From Fremontodendron californicum (lineage: Eukaryota; Streptophyta; Magnoliopsida; Malvales; Malvaceae), in contig JAULJL010000002.1 of NCBI GenBank assembly GCA_030761205.1, forward strand, positions 39,458,814 through 39,522,813: a stretch of DNA of 64,000 nucleotides, in the 5' to 3' direction. The notes under the pieces were generated by a model. That model did no database searches, was not told where the DNA came from, and worked only from the letters and a program-made list of their open reading frames with translations. Made by a program: the position numbers and the translations under genes. This document shows, one piece after another, positions 1 through 11,452 of the stretch (its first letter is position 1; every line of letters starts with the position of its first letter).

Positions 1-547
1 TTTTATTAAATTTAATTATAAAATGTTTTTAAATATTTTATATAATAAAACTAATTTGATAATCTAAAATTTTTAAACAAATAAATTTTTTATTATTTAC
101 ATTTGATTAAACTCGATCCATCAACATTACTATATATCGAAAAATTATATTATAAACTTTTTTTACCACGTCAGTCATAGTTTCAATTAATTAAATTAAA
201 ATAAATCAAATTTTTATTTCACGTCATATTTACTCTTCAACATAAAATACGATCCTAAATTCTAAAATACAATCCTACATCTTAAATCATAAATTTTAAA
301 ATTTAAATTTTAAAACGAAATAAAAAAATAAAAATAATAATGATAATATGAAAGAAAATTTTAATTTGATATAATTTGATTGATTAGGATTATAAAATAA
401 TTTTTCCGGAGTCAATTCACGTCAACAACGGTAGCAGTGGCATCTTTAGGTTCAGGACGATACAACAAAACAAAACTAATTATGAGGATAGGCTATCTGC
501 ACCAGTAGTGGGGGTTCCGGCGCACCCGTGGCTGCGCATGATTCCTT
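1..547. other. AT-rich intergenic DNA
   Basis: I see no gene, RNA or clear repeat here. The stretch is dominated by A/T runs, and short open frames carry no recognisable protein motif. Confidence 0.6.
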
Positions 548-1258
548 CGTACGCACACCATATTATATGATGGTGGGCCCGCACATAGGCAATCCTCCAT
601 TTTGTCACTTGTGCGTCTTCTACCATTTTATTTTATTTTATAATAATACCTGTATTTTTTCAGAAAAAAAAAAACCCTTCGTAGTCGTACGCACACCATA
701 TTATATGATAGTGGGCCCGCATAGGGTTGTAATCGAGCCGAGCTCGAACATTGAGAAGCTCGAGCTCGAGCTCGATTCGAAATTCGAGGCTCGAAGCTCG
801 GTTCGAGCTCGATCGAGTATCATTTTTTAAGCTCGAGGTCGGCTCGAGATAAAATCAAACTATTCGAGCTCGACTCGATTAGACCGTTTATATACTCGAG
901 CTCGAGCTCGAATTAAGGGTTTTTAAGTATGTATATATATATTAAGGGTAAAATAGTAATTAATAATAAAAATATTATAAATAAAAAAAGTTCGATTAGG
1001 CTCGCGAGTTGCTCGAATCGGGTATTAAGATACTCGAACTCGGCTCGCTCGATAGCTCGAGCTGCTCGAGCTCGAGCTCGGCTCGATAATGACCGAATCG
1101 AATTCGAGTTTTTTTCGAGTCGAACTCGAATAGTTTACGAGCACAGGTGTCTCGTTTACACCCCTAAGCCCGCACATAGGCAATCCTCCATTTCGTCACT
1201 TGTGCGTCTTCTACCATTTTATTTTATAATAATACATGTATTTTTCAGAAAAAAATGC
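548..1258. repeat. Direct duplication (about 138-bp period) split by a MITE
   Basis: A block beginning CGTACGCACACCATATTATA at 548 recurs at 686. The second copy stops at the GCCCGCA motif (about 721) and resumes at 1168 with the same downstream sequence as copy 1 (CATAGGCAATCCTCCATTT), ending in the same poly-A-like tract. The interruption is the hAT-type MITE at 722-1166, so the duplication is older than that insertion. Confidence 0.8.
722..1166. mobile_element. hAT-type MITE rich in TCGAG/CTCGAG motifs
   Basis: The left end TAGGGTTGTAATCGAG and the reverse complement of the right end, TAGGGGTGTAAACGAG, match at 14 of 16 bases. The flanks are GGCCCGCA (714-721) and AGCCCGCA (1167-1174), a near-perfect 8-bp target duplication as expected for hAT elements. 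The uninterrupted copy at 548 shows the empty site. The interior is dense in TCGAG and GAGCTCGAG palindromes on both arms around an AT-rich centre and has no transposase frame, so it is non-autonomous. Confidence 0.8.
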
Positions 1259-2116
1259 TAAGATTCTGTAGTATATGTTCTTATTTTTTAAAATTTTTAC
1301 AAAAAATTAACCAAAAAAAACTAAATAAATAACAAATAGTAAAAAACAAAACGTTTAACGGAACTTAAATGTCACGAAAATAAATATTTATAAATCATAA
1401 TTTATAAGAACAATAAAAATTAGGTAAAAAGCAAAATCGACCCTACGGCCAATTTTTTTTTTTTTTTTTGGGGTGTGATTTTACCTAATTTGTTAAGTAT
1501 TATTGTTCAACAACTAAGATTGCTTGTACTTGTGACTAATACAATAAGGGATTCTCGGTATCTATAAGTATTCGTTAAAAAATTATTTTATTTTTATTGA
1601 ATTCATTCATTCATTAATTATATATATATATATTAAATATTATCTTAATCAATATTATTAGATATTGATTAACATTTTCTTACAACAAATTATAATATGA
1701 TTTTTATTCAATTTTGTTATCCAATGGAGAATTAAATTCATTGTTCTAAGACATGATATTTTAGGCTGAGTTTGTCTTGGTCTGAATTATTAATAATTTT
1801 ATTTAAATTTAATTATAAAAATATATTAATATAAAAATAATATTTTATATTTAATATATTTTAAATAATAAAACAAAATTTTTAAATCAAATAAATCGAG
1901 CTGGACTTTAAAATATCAAAATTTTTACTGGTCAGACTTGATATGATGCAACCCATGAACATCTATGGTTTACAAGTAGTACAGCTCAATTTAGGCTATA
2001 TTCACTTGTAGTAGAGTACAAAACAAAAAAACAAAAATAAAAAAAGAACCTGACCCGGAATTAACCATTAGCAACTGAGCACAATAGTTTGTATAAATTT
2101 AGCTTCTAGATCGTAA
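1259..2116. other. AT-rich intergenic DNA
   Basis: No gene is visible. The stretch includes a T homopolymer near 1451 and AT dinucleotide runs near 1620, and ends at the left target-site copy GAGCC (2117-2121) of the gypsy element. Confidence 0.6.
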
Positions 2117-2121
2117 GAGCC

Positions 2122-2446
2122 TGTAAAGGGTTATTTTTATCGGATGATAAAACGTTATAAATCAGTAAAATAAGATATCGTATAGAGATGGCGGAGAGGA
2201 AGATCGAAACAGGTCTTGAATAACAAGTGCGGTGACAGGTGGTGGTGATGAAAGCTGTAAGTGGCTGAGAATGATGGAAAGTATGGTTGTTGTAGAAATT
2301 GCAGGGAAAATGTTACAGAGAATTCTTAACGGCTAAAAGTTTATCAAATGGCCAAAAGATCACAAATGAAGCCTTTGAACCTCAATTTATAGCCTCTCCA
2401 AGGGAGCTACCAGGATGAGTTACAAAGATAGTGGACGGTTATTAGA
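2122..2446 (-). repeat. Gypsy-1 3' LTR, distal fragment
   Basis: This aligns with 22995-23315 of the intact LTR from its TGTA terminus. It includes the leader-side sequence and the region of the minus-strand TATA box, here CTATAAATTG near 2385-2394 where the other LTR has CTATAAATAG. The copia insertion cuts the LTR at 2447. Confidence 0.9.
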
Positions 2447-3442
2447 TGCTATATACTGTAAAATGTAAACAGAAACGAAGAAAGAACAGTATATATATAT
2501 ATATATATATATTCGAACAAATTACAATCAATATGCAGAATTGAATTGAAAGACACTTACAGTAATTGATTTGAAAAAATCAATATCGAGTCAAGGTTGG
2601 ACCTCTAACCTTAAGACGTTTTTTGCCTGTCTAAGGTGCTTACAGTATCGATGCAAATCGTCTCCCAGGTTTTCTCGATATACGTTGCAAATGAGAGCAC
2701 ACCCGGATGCAACACAACGAACAAAAGAATGTTGAAGTCTCTCTCAGAAGACAAGAATATTTTCGGTGAATTAGTGAATTGAAATAGATACAAACACTCA
2801 TATTTATAGATACAGAGAAGTCTGTTCGGTCAGACACATCTGTTGGATAGGGACCGGTTCGTTCAATAGACAAGTCTGTTACAATGAACTGGTTCAATCC
2901 AACAGGCAAAGACGCAACTGAAAAGGCAAAGAACGATTCAGACAACCGAAGAGACACATTCTAGAAGATGAATTATTCGGACAAACATAAAGCTGGTTGG
3001 TGTTGAGCTGGTTCGATTTGGACAAAAAATTAAGCCGGTTGAGCAGTAAAAAATTAATTACTGACCCAAACCCGACCCAGCCCAGCCCAAGCCCGACCCG
3101 GCTTGGCGGCGACGGCGCGCGCATGTTGTCCAGCCCAAGTTGTGTAGGTCCTCACCCTCCACAAAAACTTGGGTGCCCCTTGGGGCCCAATCCATCATGA
3201 CACTCTAGCTTATATAAACTATAAGCTAAAGTCATTCTTAGTCCTATGTGGGATTGACTATCACACATACCTTCAACCAACTTTCCTTCCTCTTCAAGTG
3301 GGTAAATAATGAGACTAATTTCTCATTCACTTTGATATCATTTGTGTACGTAAATGTACACCGTGTATCTAACTACGACAACCTACGTATTAGAATACGT
3401 ATTTCGTATATATACACTTAATATATACTATGATATCCAACA
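2447..3442 (-). repeat. Copia 3' LTR
   Basis: Near-identical to 8680-9666, including a variable (TA)n tract near 2491. A minus-strand TATA box (CTATAAATATGAG, about 2798-2810) gives the likely promoter. The boundary at 3442 is fixed by the internal purine tract that follows. Confidence 0.9.
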
Positions 3443-4018
3443 ATCCCCCACATGAATGGAAATTGTCTGAATAAAACAACGAACTGACTCGGAGTACTAG
3501 AGAGACTTTCATTGAAGAGTAATTGCATCAAGATAGGTAGCTTTTGGCTTTGAACCCTCCATAGTGAATAACTATCGGATTTACTCGGCTAACTAGTGAA
3601 CATGATGTCTTGAACTATTCAGCTTTTAGTGTAAACCAAGACAATAATTATCACACAATTCTCCTTCGAACATCTTCGGTTCTCATGGTTGTGTCCATTT
3701 AGGCCTCGGACACTTCGTGGTTTCTTATGAGTACTCTAGAGGATTTAGCCTGATCAATTCTCATAGAAGTGGCCACGTTTCTTATTCATAATAGGTGATT
3801 GCTCATTAAGAGTATCCTGCAATACCCCACTTGATTATTTATCAAGCTATAAGAATCATTAAAAGCATAGCTTATCCTACCTTATTTGCAGGCAGCACTA
3901 AATCATCATAGGAATGGATAAGAGTGTTTAACTCTTTTAGTGCTTACACACAGTTACATAATTTAGTTGTCCCTTTTGAACCTAGATCTTGGGATCTCCA
4001 GTCAGCTACTATGTAACT
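3443..4018 (-). other. Copia 3' untranslated region
   Basis: This lies between the end of RNase H and the 3' LTR. No ORF with recognisable domains is seen. It begins with the polypurine tract (minus strand) that primes plus-strand synthesis in LTR elements. Confidence 0.7.
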
Positions 4019-5535
4019 TTAATTTATAGGCTTAAGACCCATTCCCCTCGATGATGTATTTACTTGCTCTCTCGTTAAACCTTTAGTAAGCGGATCCGCA
4101 ATATTATCCTTTGATTTTACATAATCAATAGAGATAATTCCATTTGAAAGCAACTGTCTAACGGTATTGTGTCTTTGATGAATGTGTCGAGATTTACCGT
4201 TATATAAACTACTCTGTGCCCTACAATTGCAGATTGACTATCGCAATGTATACTTATTGCCGGCACAGGTTTCGGCCAACATGGAATATCTTCTAAAAAA
4301 TTTCGAAGCCATTCTGCTTCTTCTCCAGCTTTATCTAAAGCTATAAACTCAGATTCCATAGTGGATCTAGCAATACATGTTTGTTTAGAAGATTTTCATG
4401 ACACTGCAACTCCTCTAATAGTAAAGATAAATCCGCTAGTAGATTTAGAATCTTTAGTATCGGATATCCAGTTTGCATCAGTGTATCCTTCAAGTATAAC
4501 TGGATATCTTGTATAGTACAGTCCATAACTTGAGGTGTATCTCAAATATCTGAGTACCCTCACAATGGCCTTCCAGTGATCCTCTCCAGGATTACTAGTA
4601 AATCTACTCAGTTTGCTAACTGAGTAAGCTATATCTGGTCTTGTGCAGTTCATAAGATACATAAGACTACCAATTATTCGCGAATATTCTAATTGAGATA
4701 TTCGTCACCAGTATTTTTCTTTAGATGTAAATGAACATCTACGGGTGTTTTGGCTATATCGGTATCATTCTTACTGAATTTCTCAAGAATATTATTTACA
4801 TAATGATCTTGAGATATTACCAAGTCATCTTGTGTTTTTAGAAATTTTAATTCCTAAAACCACATCAGCTACACCCATATCTTTCATATCAAACTTACTG
4901 GTCAACCAAGTTTTGGTAGCTTTTATGATCTCATAGTTACTGCCTAAGATCAACATATCATCTACGTATAGACAAACAATGACATATCCCTTATTTGTAT
5001 CTTTTACATATACGCACTTATCACATTCATTAATACGAAAACCATTTGACAACATTGTATTGTCAAATTTTTGATGCCATTGTTTAGGAGCTTGTTTTAA
5101 ACCATATAATGATTTAACAAGTCTACACACCTTCCTTTCCTGTCCCGGAACTTTGAACGCTTCGGGTTGTTCCATATAGATTTCTTCGTCTAAATCTCCA
5201 TTCAGGAAAGCTGTCTTAACATCCATTTGGTGTATCACGAGATTGTTAAGAGCTGCTATAGCTATTAACATTAGAATAGATGTTATTCTTGTAACTGGTG
5301 AATACGTATCAAAATAATCGAGCCCTTCCTTTTGCCTGTATCCTTTTATTACAAGCCGGACTTTATATTTATCAATCATTTCATCTGCTTTCATCTTTCT
5401 CTTAAATATCCATTTGGATCCTAAAGGCTTATGCCCTTGAGGAAGATCCACCAGTTCCCATGTATGATTTTGCATGATGGATTCTATTTCATTGTTAACG
5501 GCCTCTTTCCAGAATTGTGTTTCTGGAGATGACAT
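4019..5535 (-). pseudogene. Copia pol: reverse transcriptase and RNase H (broken)
   Basis: On the minus strand the RT domain starts near 5535. It shows the copia features FWKEAVNNEI, WELVDLP, KARLVIKGY-like KVRLVIKGY, MDVKTAFLNGDL and the catalytic YVDDMLI, plus YGLKQAPKQW. RNase H follows in other frames: CTRPDIAYSVSKLSRF, GYTDANW with DSKSTSGF, then ESEFIALDKAGEEAEWLRN and the C-terminal SKDNIADPLTKGLTRE, ending with TAA at 4019. Frame changes near 4820, 4680, 4400 and 4210 make it non-functional as one polyprotein. These enzymes would copy element RNA into cDNA in virus-like particles. Confidence 0.9.
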
Positions 5536-5919
5536 AGCCTAGCTAAAAGTTTGAGGTTCATTTTCTAACAAATATGTTAGAAAATCCAGACCATAAGTAG
5601 TCAGTACTTTAGCCCGTTTGCTCCTTCTAGGTTATTCTTGTTCTTCTTCATCCATATGTGGATTACTACTCGAGGACTCATGAGTTCTCTTTGCAGTCTT
5701 GTTTTCTTGTTTTTCCTTATAAGGAAGAACATATTCAAAGAACGAAACATTCCTTGATTGAATTATCGTATTGATATGAATATCGAAAATGTCCAACTTG
5801 AATACAAGAAAATGGTAAGCAGCACTATTGTTTGCATATCCAATGAATACGCAATCAATAGTTTTAGGTCATATTTTGACCTTTTTAGGTAGAGGAACGG
5901 CTATTTTCGCAAGACACCC
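5536..5919 (-). pseudogene. Copia integrase-RT linker (degraded)
   Basis: In shifting minus-strand frames the sequence reads like the usual copia integrase C-terminal region and linker, including a CVFIGYANNSAAYHF-like segment and a SSSSNPHMDEEEQE acidic stretch. In-frame stops show decay. Confidence 0.65.
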
Positions 5920-6995
5920 CTACACTTTCATGTGTATGTAGTTTGGTCTTAGACCCTTATACAATTCATACAGTGTCTTGTCTAACTTCTTCTGGGGTAT
6001 TTTATTTAAAATATAATTAGCTGATAAAATAGCTTCCCCCCACAAGTTCTGAGGTAACCCTGAACTTATCAACAAAGCGTTCATCATTTCTTTCAACGTT
6101 CGGTTCTTGCGTTCTGCAATACCATTTTGTTGAGGTGAATAAGGAGCACTGGTTTGATGGATGATTCCATTTTTCGAACAGAATTCATTAAAAAATGAAT
6201 CATATTCACCACCTCTATCACTCTTTATTTTCTTGCTTAGTTGATTTTCGACCTCATTCTTAAAGAGCTTAAATGCTTCCAAGGCCTCGTCTTTGCTTTT
6301 TAGCAAATAGACGTAACAATATCGTGTGCTATCATCTATAAAAGTAATAAAATACTTTTTACCACCTCTAGTTTGCACAAATTTTAAATCACAAATATCA
6401 GTGTGAATTAACTCTAGAGGTTCACTACTTCTTTCTATTGAATAAAAGGAGCCTTAGCTAATTTAGATTCTACACAAATTTCACATTTGCGATTCTTGTC
6501 AATGACAAATTTCGGAAGCAAATCCAAATTGCTGATTTTCTGCAAGGTCTTGTAATTTACATGAACTAATCTACCATGCCATAAAGTAGGGGACTCAACC
6601 AAGTAAACAGAAGAAATATTATAATTAATAATCTTATTCTTGGGTACAATTGTCATAACATTGAGCTTAAAAAGCCTATCACAAAGATATCCCCTTCCCA
6701 CAAATATCCCACTCTTGGTGAGTATAAATTTATCAGACTTGAATACGAGCCTAAACCCATTCTTGCTCAGTAAAGAGCCGGAAACCAAATTCTTTCGGAT
6801 TTCGGGAGCATCAACAACATTGTTCAATGTGAGTTCTTTCCCGAAGGTCATCTTGAGTACCACCTTTCCATGGCCTCGTACCTTGCAAGCCGTAGAGTTT
6901 CCCATATATAGTTGCTCATAATTAGCAGCTTCTTTATATTCGGAGAAACTCTTTCTTTCTTTCAGAACACACGTGACAAGTGGCCCCGGTATCAA
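5920..6995 (-). pseudogene. Copia integrase (broken)
   Basis: The GAG-pre-integrase and zinc-binding part (6435-6995) contains LWHGRLVHVNYKTLQKIS followed by CEICVESKLAK, an HHCC arrangement. The catalytic core (5920-6378) shows FITFIDDSTRYCYVYLLK, IKSDRGGEYDS and the PYSPQQNGIAERKNRTL segment carrying the third acidic residue. A frameshift near 6400 separates the two parts. Integrase would insert the cDNA into the genome. Confidence 0.9.
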
Positions 6996-7110
6996 CCCAC
7001 CAAGTCTTAGGGTTTTCCACCAAGTTCATTTGTGAAACAACAGCAGCAAGCTCAAAATCATCAACTAGGTTGGCTTGAGCTTTCTTCTTCTTAGTTCTGT
7101 CGGCAGTCCT
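6934..7110 (-). pseudogene. Copia aspartic protease
   Basis: The motif WWVDTGATCHVC contains the catalytic DTG-type triplet typical of copia proteases. It lies between the gag zinc knuckle and integrase, as in other copia elements. The frame differs from gag by a shift near 7090. Confidence 0.8.
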
Positions 7111-7924
7111 TTGCACGGTGCCCGGGCTTGTTGCAGTTGAAACAAGTTCCCGTGAACTTTCTAAAATCCGTTCCCTTCTTTGCTTGGGAAGAACTTGAAC
7201 CAACGAATTTTCTCTTGTTGGTCTTTTTCGAATGTTCAACAACATTCGCTTTGGCTTCCGTGGTCTGGACCATGACCCTCTTCTCTGAACTACGATTATC
7301 CTCCTCGATTCTCAATCGAACAATCAAGTACTCTAAAGACATCTCCTTTCATTTGTGCTTTAGATAGTTCTTGAAATCCTTCCACGAAGGAAGGAGTTTC
7401 TCTATCAAAGTTTCCGTTTTGAATGATTCACTAAGAGTCATTCCCTCGGCAAAAATCTTATGGAGAATCAATTGAAACTCTTGGACTTGACTAATAATGG
7501 TTTTCAAGTCCACTATCTTAAAATCCAGAAATCGACCAACCACAAATTTCTTTGTGCCGGCATCCTCGGTTCTGTATTTCTTTTCCAAGGACTCCTACAG
7601 CTCTCTCGCTGTCTTTATTGGACTATACACGTTGTATAACGTGTTGTCCAAACCATTGAGGATGTAATTCTTGCATAGGAAGTCAGAATGCTTCCATCAT
7701 CTACCGAGGCTACAATTGTTGTATCGGTCTCTCCCTCGTTCAAAGTCGGGGCCTTCTCTCGTAAGAACTTGGAATAGATTGAGGGTGGTCAAATAAAACA
7801 ACATCTTTTGCTGCCATCGTTTGAAGTCTTGACCATTGAACTTCTCGGGTTTCTCACCATGTGTTACATGTAGAGGTTGTGGCGCTACGGGCGCTCTAGC
7901 AATACCGTTAGATGTTTCGGCCAT
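7091..7924 (-). pseudogene. Copia gag (broken)
   Basis: The start MAETSNGIARAP at 7924 is followed by HGEKPEKFNGQDFKRWQQKM and LFYLTTLNL, typical of a plant copia gag (UBN2-like). A frameshifted middle part (7349-7588) contains FVVGRFLDFKIVD. The C-terminal part has a CCHC zinc knuckle CFNCNKPGHRAKDC near 7100-7140. Shifts and a stop after residue 75 break the frame. Gag forms the particle that packages element RNA. Confidence 0.88.
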
Positions 7925-8679
7925 CTATTATTCAAGAATAATAGGATCAACTTGTATACAAAATATACAAATATAATTATACTACAAAAATAAAGTAACT
8001 AAGAATAAACACTTGTAGTCTAAAAACATCACAAAATCTAAATATTCAAACAAAAAATATATATATATATAAACAATATATATTCACCGAAACAATATAT
8101 GTATAAAAACAGTAAATAAAAAGAAAGGAAAAACCCAAACTATATATGTATATATATATATATATATATAAACAACGAAAACTGTGCAATAAAATCCACA
8201 ATATATATATATATATAATCGAACAACACAATAGAGAAATATATAAATATAATATATTAACACTAATATATTAAAACAAATATATATATATATATATTCT
8301 ATAACAAAACATGAAAAACCACGTGAAAAACAAAACATGAACAGTAGCATTAAAAAGATGTTACTACACGAAAAGTATAACAAAGGCTTCAACAATATAA
8401 GAAACAGTAACATATAATATAAATAACTAAACAATAAGAAAAATCTCACAAACAGTATGTAAGAATATTGCATACACAGTAGCGAAATATAAAAATATAT
8501 ATATATAAAATAACCAATAGCAATAATGATGCAAACAGTTTGAACAAGTACAGAAGCAAATGAAGTCAGTATAAAAACAAGTTCAAACACCGTAACAATA
8601 TATCCGAATATATAAAAAATTCAAATACAGTATATAACAAGAAACTAGAAACGTCTTAAGAATGTTGAAAAAAAATAGA
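7925..8679 (-). other. Copia leader, very AT-rich
   Basis: Between the copia 5' LTR and gag lie about 750 bp of A/T-rich sequence with several TA dinucleotide runs. I could not find the usual copia initiator-Met primer-binding motif (TGGTATCAGAGC) on the minus strand next to the LTR. Long minus-strand open frames here are low-complexity artefacts. Confidence 0.6.
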
Positions 8680-9666
8680 TGCTATATACTGTAAAATGTA
8701 AACAGAAAAAAAGAAAAACAATATATATATATATATTCGAACAGATTACAATCAATATGCAGAATTGAATTTAAAGACACTTACAGTAATTGATTTGAAA
8801 AACTCAATATCGAGTCAAGGTTGGACCTCTAACCTTAAGACGTTTTTTGCCTGTCTAAGGTGCTTACAGTATCGATGCAAATCGTCTCCCAGGTTTTCTC
8901 GATATACGTTGCAAATGAGAGCACACCCGGATGCAACACAGCGAACAAAAGAATGTTGAAGTCTCTCTCTCAGAAGACAAGAATGTTTTCGGTGAATTAG
9001 TGAATTGAAACAAATACAAACACTCCTATTTATAGATACAGAGAAGTCTGTTCGGTCAGACACATCTGTTGGATAGGAACCGGTTCGTTCAATAGACAAG
9101 TCTGTTACAATGAACCGGTTCAATCCAACAGGCAAATACACAACTGAAAAGGCAAAGAACGGTTTAGACAACCGAAGAGACACATTTTAGAAGATGAATT
9201 ATTCGGACAAACTTAAAGCTGGTTGGTGTTGAGCTGGTTCGGTTTGGACAAAAAATTAAGCCAATTGGGCAGTAAAAAATTAATTACTGACCCAAACCCA
9301 AACCCGACCCAGCCCAAGCCCGGCCCGGCTCGGCGGCGACGCGCGCGTGTGGTCCAGCCCAAGTTGTGTAGGTTATCACCCTCCACAAAAACTAGGGTGC
9401 CCCTTGGGGCCCAAGCCATCATGACACTCTAACTTATATAAACTATAAGCTAAAGTCATTCTTAGTCCTATGTGAGATTGACAACCACACATACCTTCAA
9501 CCAACTTTCCTTCCTCTTCAAGTGGGTAAATAATGAGACTAATTTCTCATTCACTTTGATATCATTTGTGTACGTAAATATGCACCGTGTATCTAACTAC
9601 GACAACCTATGTATTAGAATACGTATTTTGTATATATACACTTAATATATACTATGATATCCAACA
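8680..9666 (-). repeat. Copia 5' LTR
   Basis: Mate of 2447-3442. On the minus strand it starts TGTTGGATATC and ends in TATAGCA. The shared sequence with the other LTR extends three or four bases past the CA terminus (TAGA), which leaves a small uncertainty in that boundary. Confidence 0.9.
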
Positions 9667-10216
9667 AGAGGGAGGTTACGAAAGTAGTGGATGACATGGA
9701 AGTTATGTGGAGGTTACACTTGAGTAGTGTTTTGGTAACAGGCAGTGAAAAAAGATTTTGTGACGGCACGTTTAAGAATGCACTGTCTGTTCAGCCGAAA
9801 AAGGAAGCACTTTTGTTCCAGGGAAATGTTAAGAAGCGGACTTCTTAACAATATCCATATCTAAGCCTCCAAGCCATACTCTCCAGGACGTCCCAAGAGT
9901 GGAGCAAACCCAAGAATCCTGCCAACCTTCCGGGGTTAGCTCCACAGTCTTCATGTAGTTGTGTATTATTGCAGGAAGTCCTACTGCCAAGAAACGACGT
10001 GCCAAGCGACGTGTCAAGTGACGTGCCAAGCGACGTCCCAAGAAGCGATGTGTCAAGTGATATGCCAAGCGACGTGCCAGGAATTGACGTGCCAAAAAGC
10101 AACGTGCCAAGCGACGTATCAGGAAGCGCTGTTTATAGGAAGACTATTATTAAGGCCCATTGCATATGAGATTTGATCCTACATAAAATGTTATTGACCA
10201 AAAACAAGTGTCTACA
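9667..10216 (-). repeat. Gypsy-1 3' LTR, proximal fragment
   Basis: Aligns with about 23354-23926 of the intact LTR and ends in the LTR terminus GTGTCTACA. It contains the ACGT-rich minisatellite described separately. Plus-strand open frames with repeated SDVPSDV peptides are by-products of that repeat, not genes. Confidence 0.9.
9985..10128. repeat. ACGT-core minisatellite in the Gypsy-1 3' LTR
   Basis: Degenerate units resembling GACGTGCCAAGC and GACGTGTCAAGT are repeated about ten times. I count eight ACGT cores, several as TGACGTG or GACGTGTC, the core bound by plant bZIP factors. The corresponding part of the 5' LTR (23690-23833) keeps six. Lying inside the LTR upstream of its TATA box, the array could act as an enhancer; that role is inferred. 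Confidence 0.75.
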
Positions 10217-10227
10217 TTTTGCCCCCT

Positions 10228-10561
10228 GCATGAATTTTTTTTTTTTAAAAAAAGATTCTCATGCATTGTAAATAATATTTAGTATGAAAAATATAATTAA
10301 CCTGCTAAGCTTGGGATCGGTCAATGCATGTGATACTAGAACAACAGGAACATATGATGGTTAGGCATTGAGTCCTTGGAAATTTTAATCCTTTAAATGA
10401 CGCAATTGCAATGTAAGAACAGATGAGCAAATAATATACTTTTACACTACAAAAATTTTGCAATTCCGTCTGCTATTTAGCAAACTGCCGACTGCAAAGA
10501 AACTAAGCTCATTCGATGGTAGCTTGAAAGTCATTAGAACTCAAGTCATATAAACCATGTG

Positions 10562-10600
<39 letters not shown>

Positions 10601-11349
10601 AAAATTTCTCATGCATTGTAACAATTAAAATAATATCAGGCAAAGAAATTATGATTTTTGAAATTTGATGCAATCGTCTTTTTTTTTTTTATATATATTG
10701 AAATTCTAATTTTGATGATTTTTTTTTACAAGCCATTGGTGCAGTCAGCCCGCCTGTGGGCAGAGGCTGCCTCCATGCAGCCCGCCTACAGGCAGGGGCT
10801 GCCTGCAGGTAGTCTCGCCTGCATGCATCCTTGTCATGCCTCATTTTTTTTTTAATCAAAACCTTTTGACACTATAGTATCTACTTTAATGAACTCTCAC
10901 GACATAATAAAAATTATCCAATTACAACAAAAGTATGGTACTGATGGGAACTAAAGTGGATATGAATGTAGAGAGCTTACCAAAGAAACAAATTTAAATG
11001 AACCAATTATAAGTCCTTATACTGAAAGATGTGTGTCAACAAAGACAACCTATTAGAAGTCAAATGCTGTAGTAAGACTAAGCTATGTTCATCCTTGTAG
11101 TATTGGTAATGTGATGGATCGAACTTCATCAAATCACTATACAGTTCAAGAACTTCTTTTAAATGAACCAATTTGTTACCACTTGAAATAGATAGATAAA
11201 AAAATAAAAATAAATAAATAGAAAAAATAATGATAAAAGAGAGAGTTATGATTAAAAAAGTAGAGTATTTAAAATTCTAATGAGATAAAAAGATAATAAT
11301 AATAATTTTTTCTTTTTAGAGTTCAAGTAACATGAGGAGATTACATGTC
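10228..11349. other. Gypsy-1 3' region without ORFs
   Basis: This lies between the polypurine tract and the putative antisense promoter. It holds a (TA)n run near 10569-10597 and a GC-rich patch at 10738-10840 with repeated CTGCAGGCAG-like and CCCGCCTGC motifs. No protein-coding signal is visible. Confidence 0.6.
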
Positions 11350-11452
11350 TATAAATATAAGGGCCACTTGAATTTTTTTTGACAAATCTCGTAAGCTCTA
11401 CACAAAGTGAAAAAAATTTCATTCTTCTCGTCAACAATTTCTTTGAGAGAAG
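11350..11452 (+). promoter_or_regulatory. Putative promoter and leader exon of the antisense gene in Gypsy-1
   Basis: A TATA box (TCTATAAATATAAGG, core 11350-11357) on the plus strand is followed about 95 bp later by a consensus splice donor (AG|GTAAGT at 11453). The matching acceptor is TTTTGCAG ending at 13135, 16 bp before an ATG in a strong context (CACCATGG). This would be a transcribed leader exon with a 1683-bp intron, antisense to the retrotransposon. Inferred from sequence only. Confidence 0.5.

Larger units (their letters stand above)
2447..9666 (-). mobile_element. Ty1/copia retrotransposon nested in the Gypsy-1 3' LTR
   Basis: LTRs of 996 and 987 bp (2447-3442 and 8680-9666) begin TG and end CA and differ by a few percent. 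A minus-strand purine tract ATGTGGGGGAT lies just inside the left LTR. Order on the minus strand is gag, protease, integrase, RT, RNase H, which is the copia order. Frames are broken in several places. No clean 5-bp target duplication is visible, since the flanks share only AGA. The interrupted gypsy LTR lacks about 40 bp present at this point in the other LTR. It inserted after Gypsy-1. Confidence 0.92.

Noticed and set aside
528..1261. Plus-strand open frames of 100 and 110 codons
   Set aside because: They are translations of the TCGAG-rich MITE and the duplicated flank, with Arg/Ser/Glu repetition from CTCGAG words.
8139..8240. Regular AT repeats considered as a CRISPR-like array
   Set aside because: They are simple TA microsatellites in plant DNA, with no spacers of uniform length.
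8046..8590. 168-codon minus-strand frame rich in Tyr, Ile and Phe
   Set aside because: It is a translation of TA-rich leader sequence of the copia element and has no domain structure.
9829..10176. Overlapping open frames with repeated SDVPSDV, TCQAT or RRLARHLT peptides
   Set aside because: All arise from the LTR minisatellite, in several frames on both strands at once, and recur in the other LTR.
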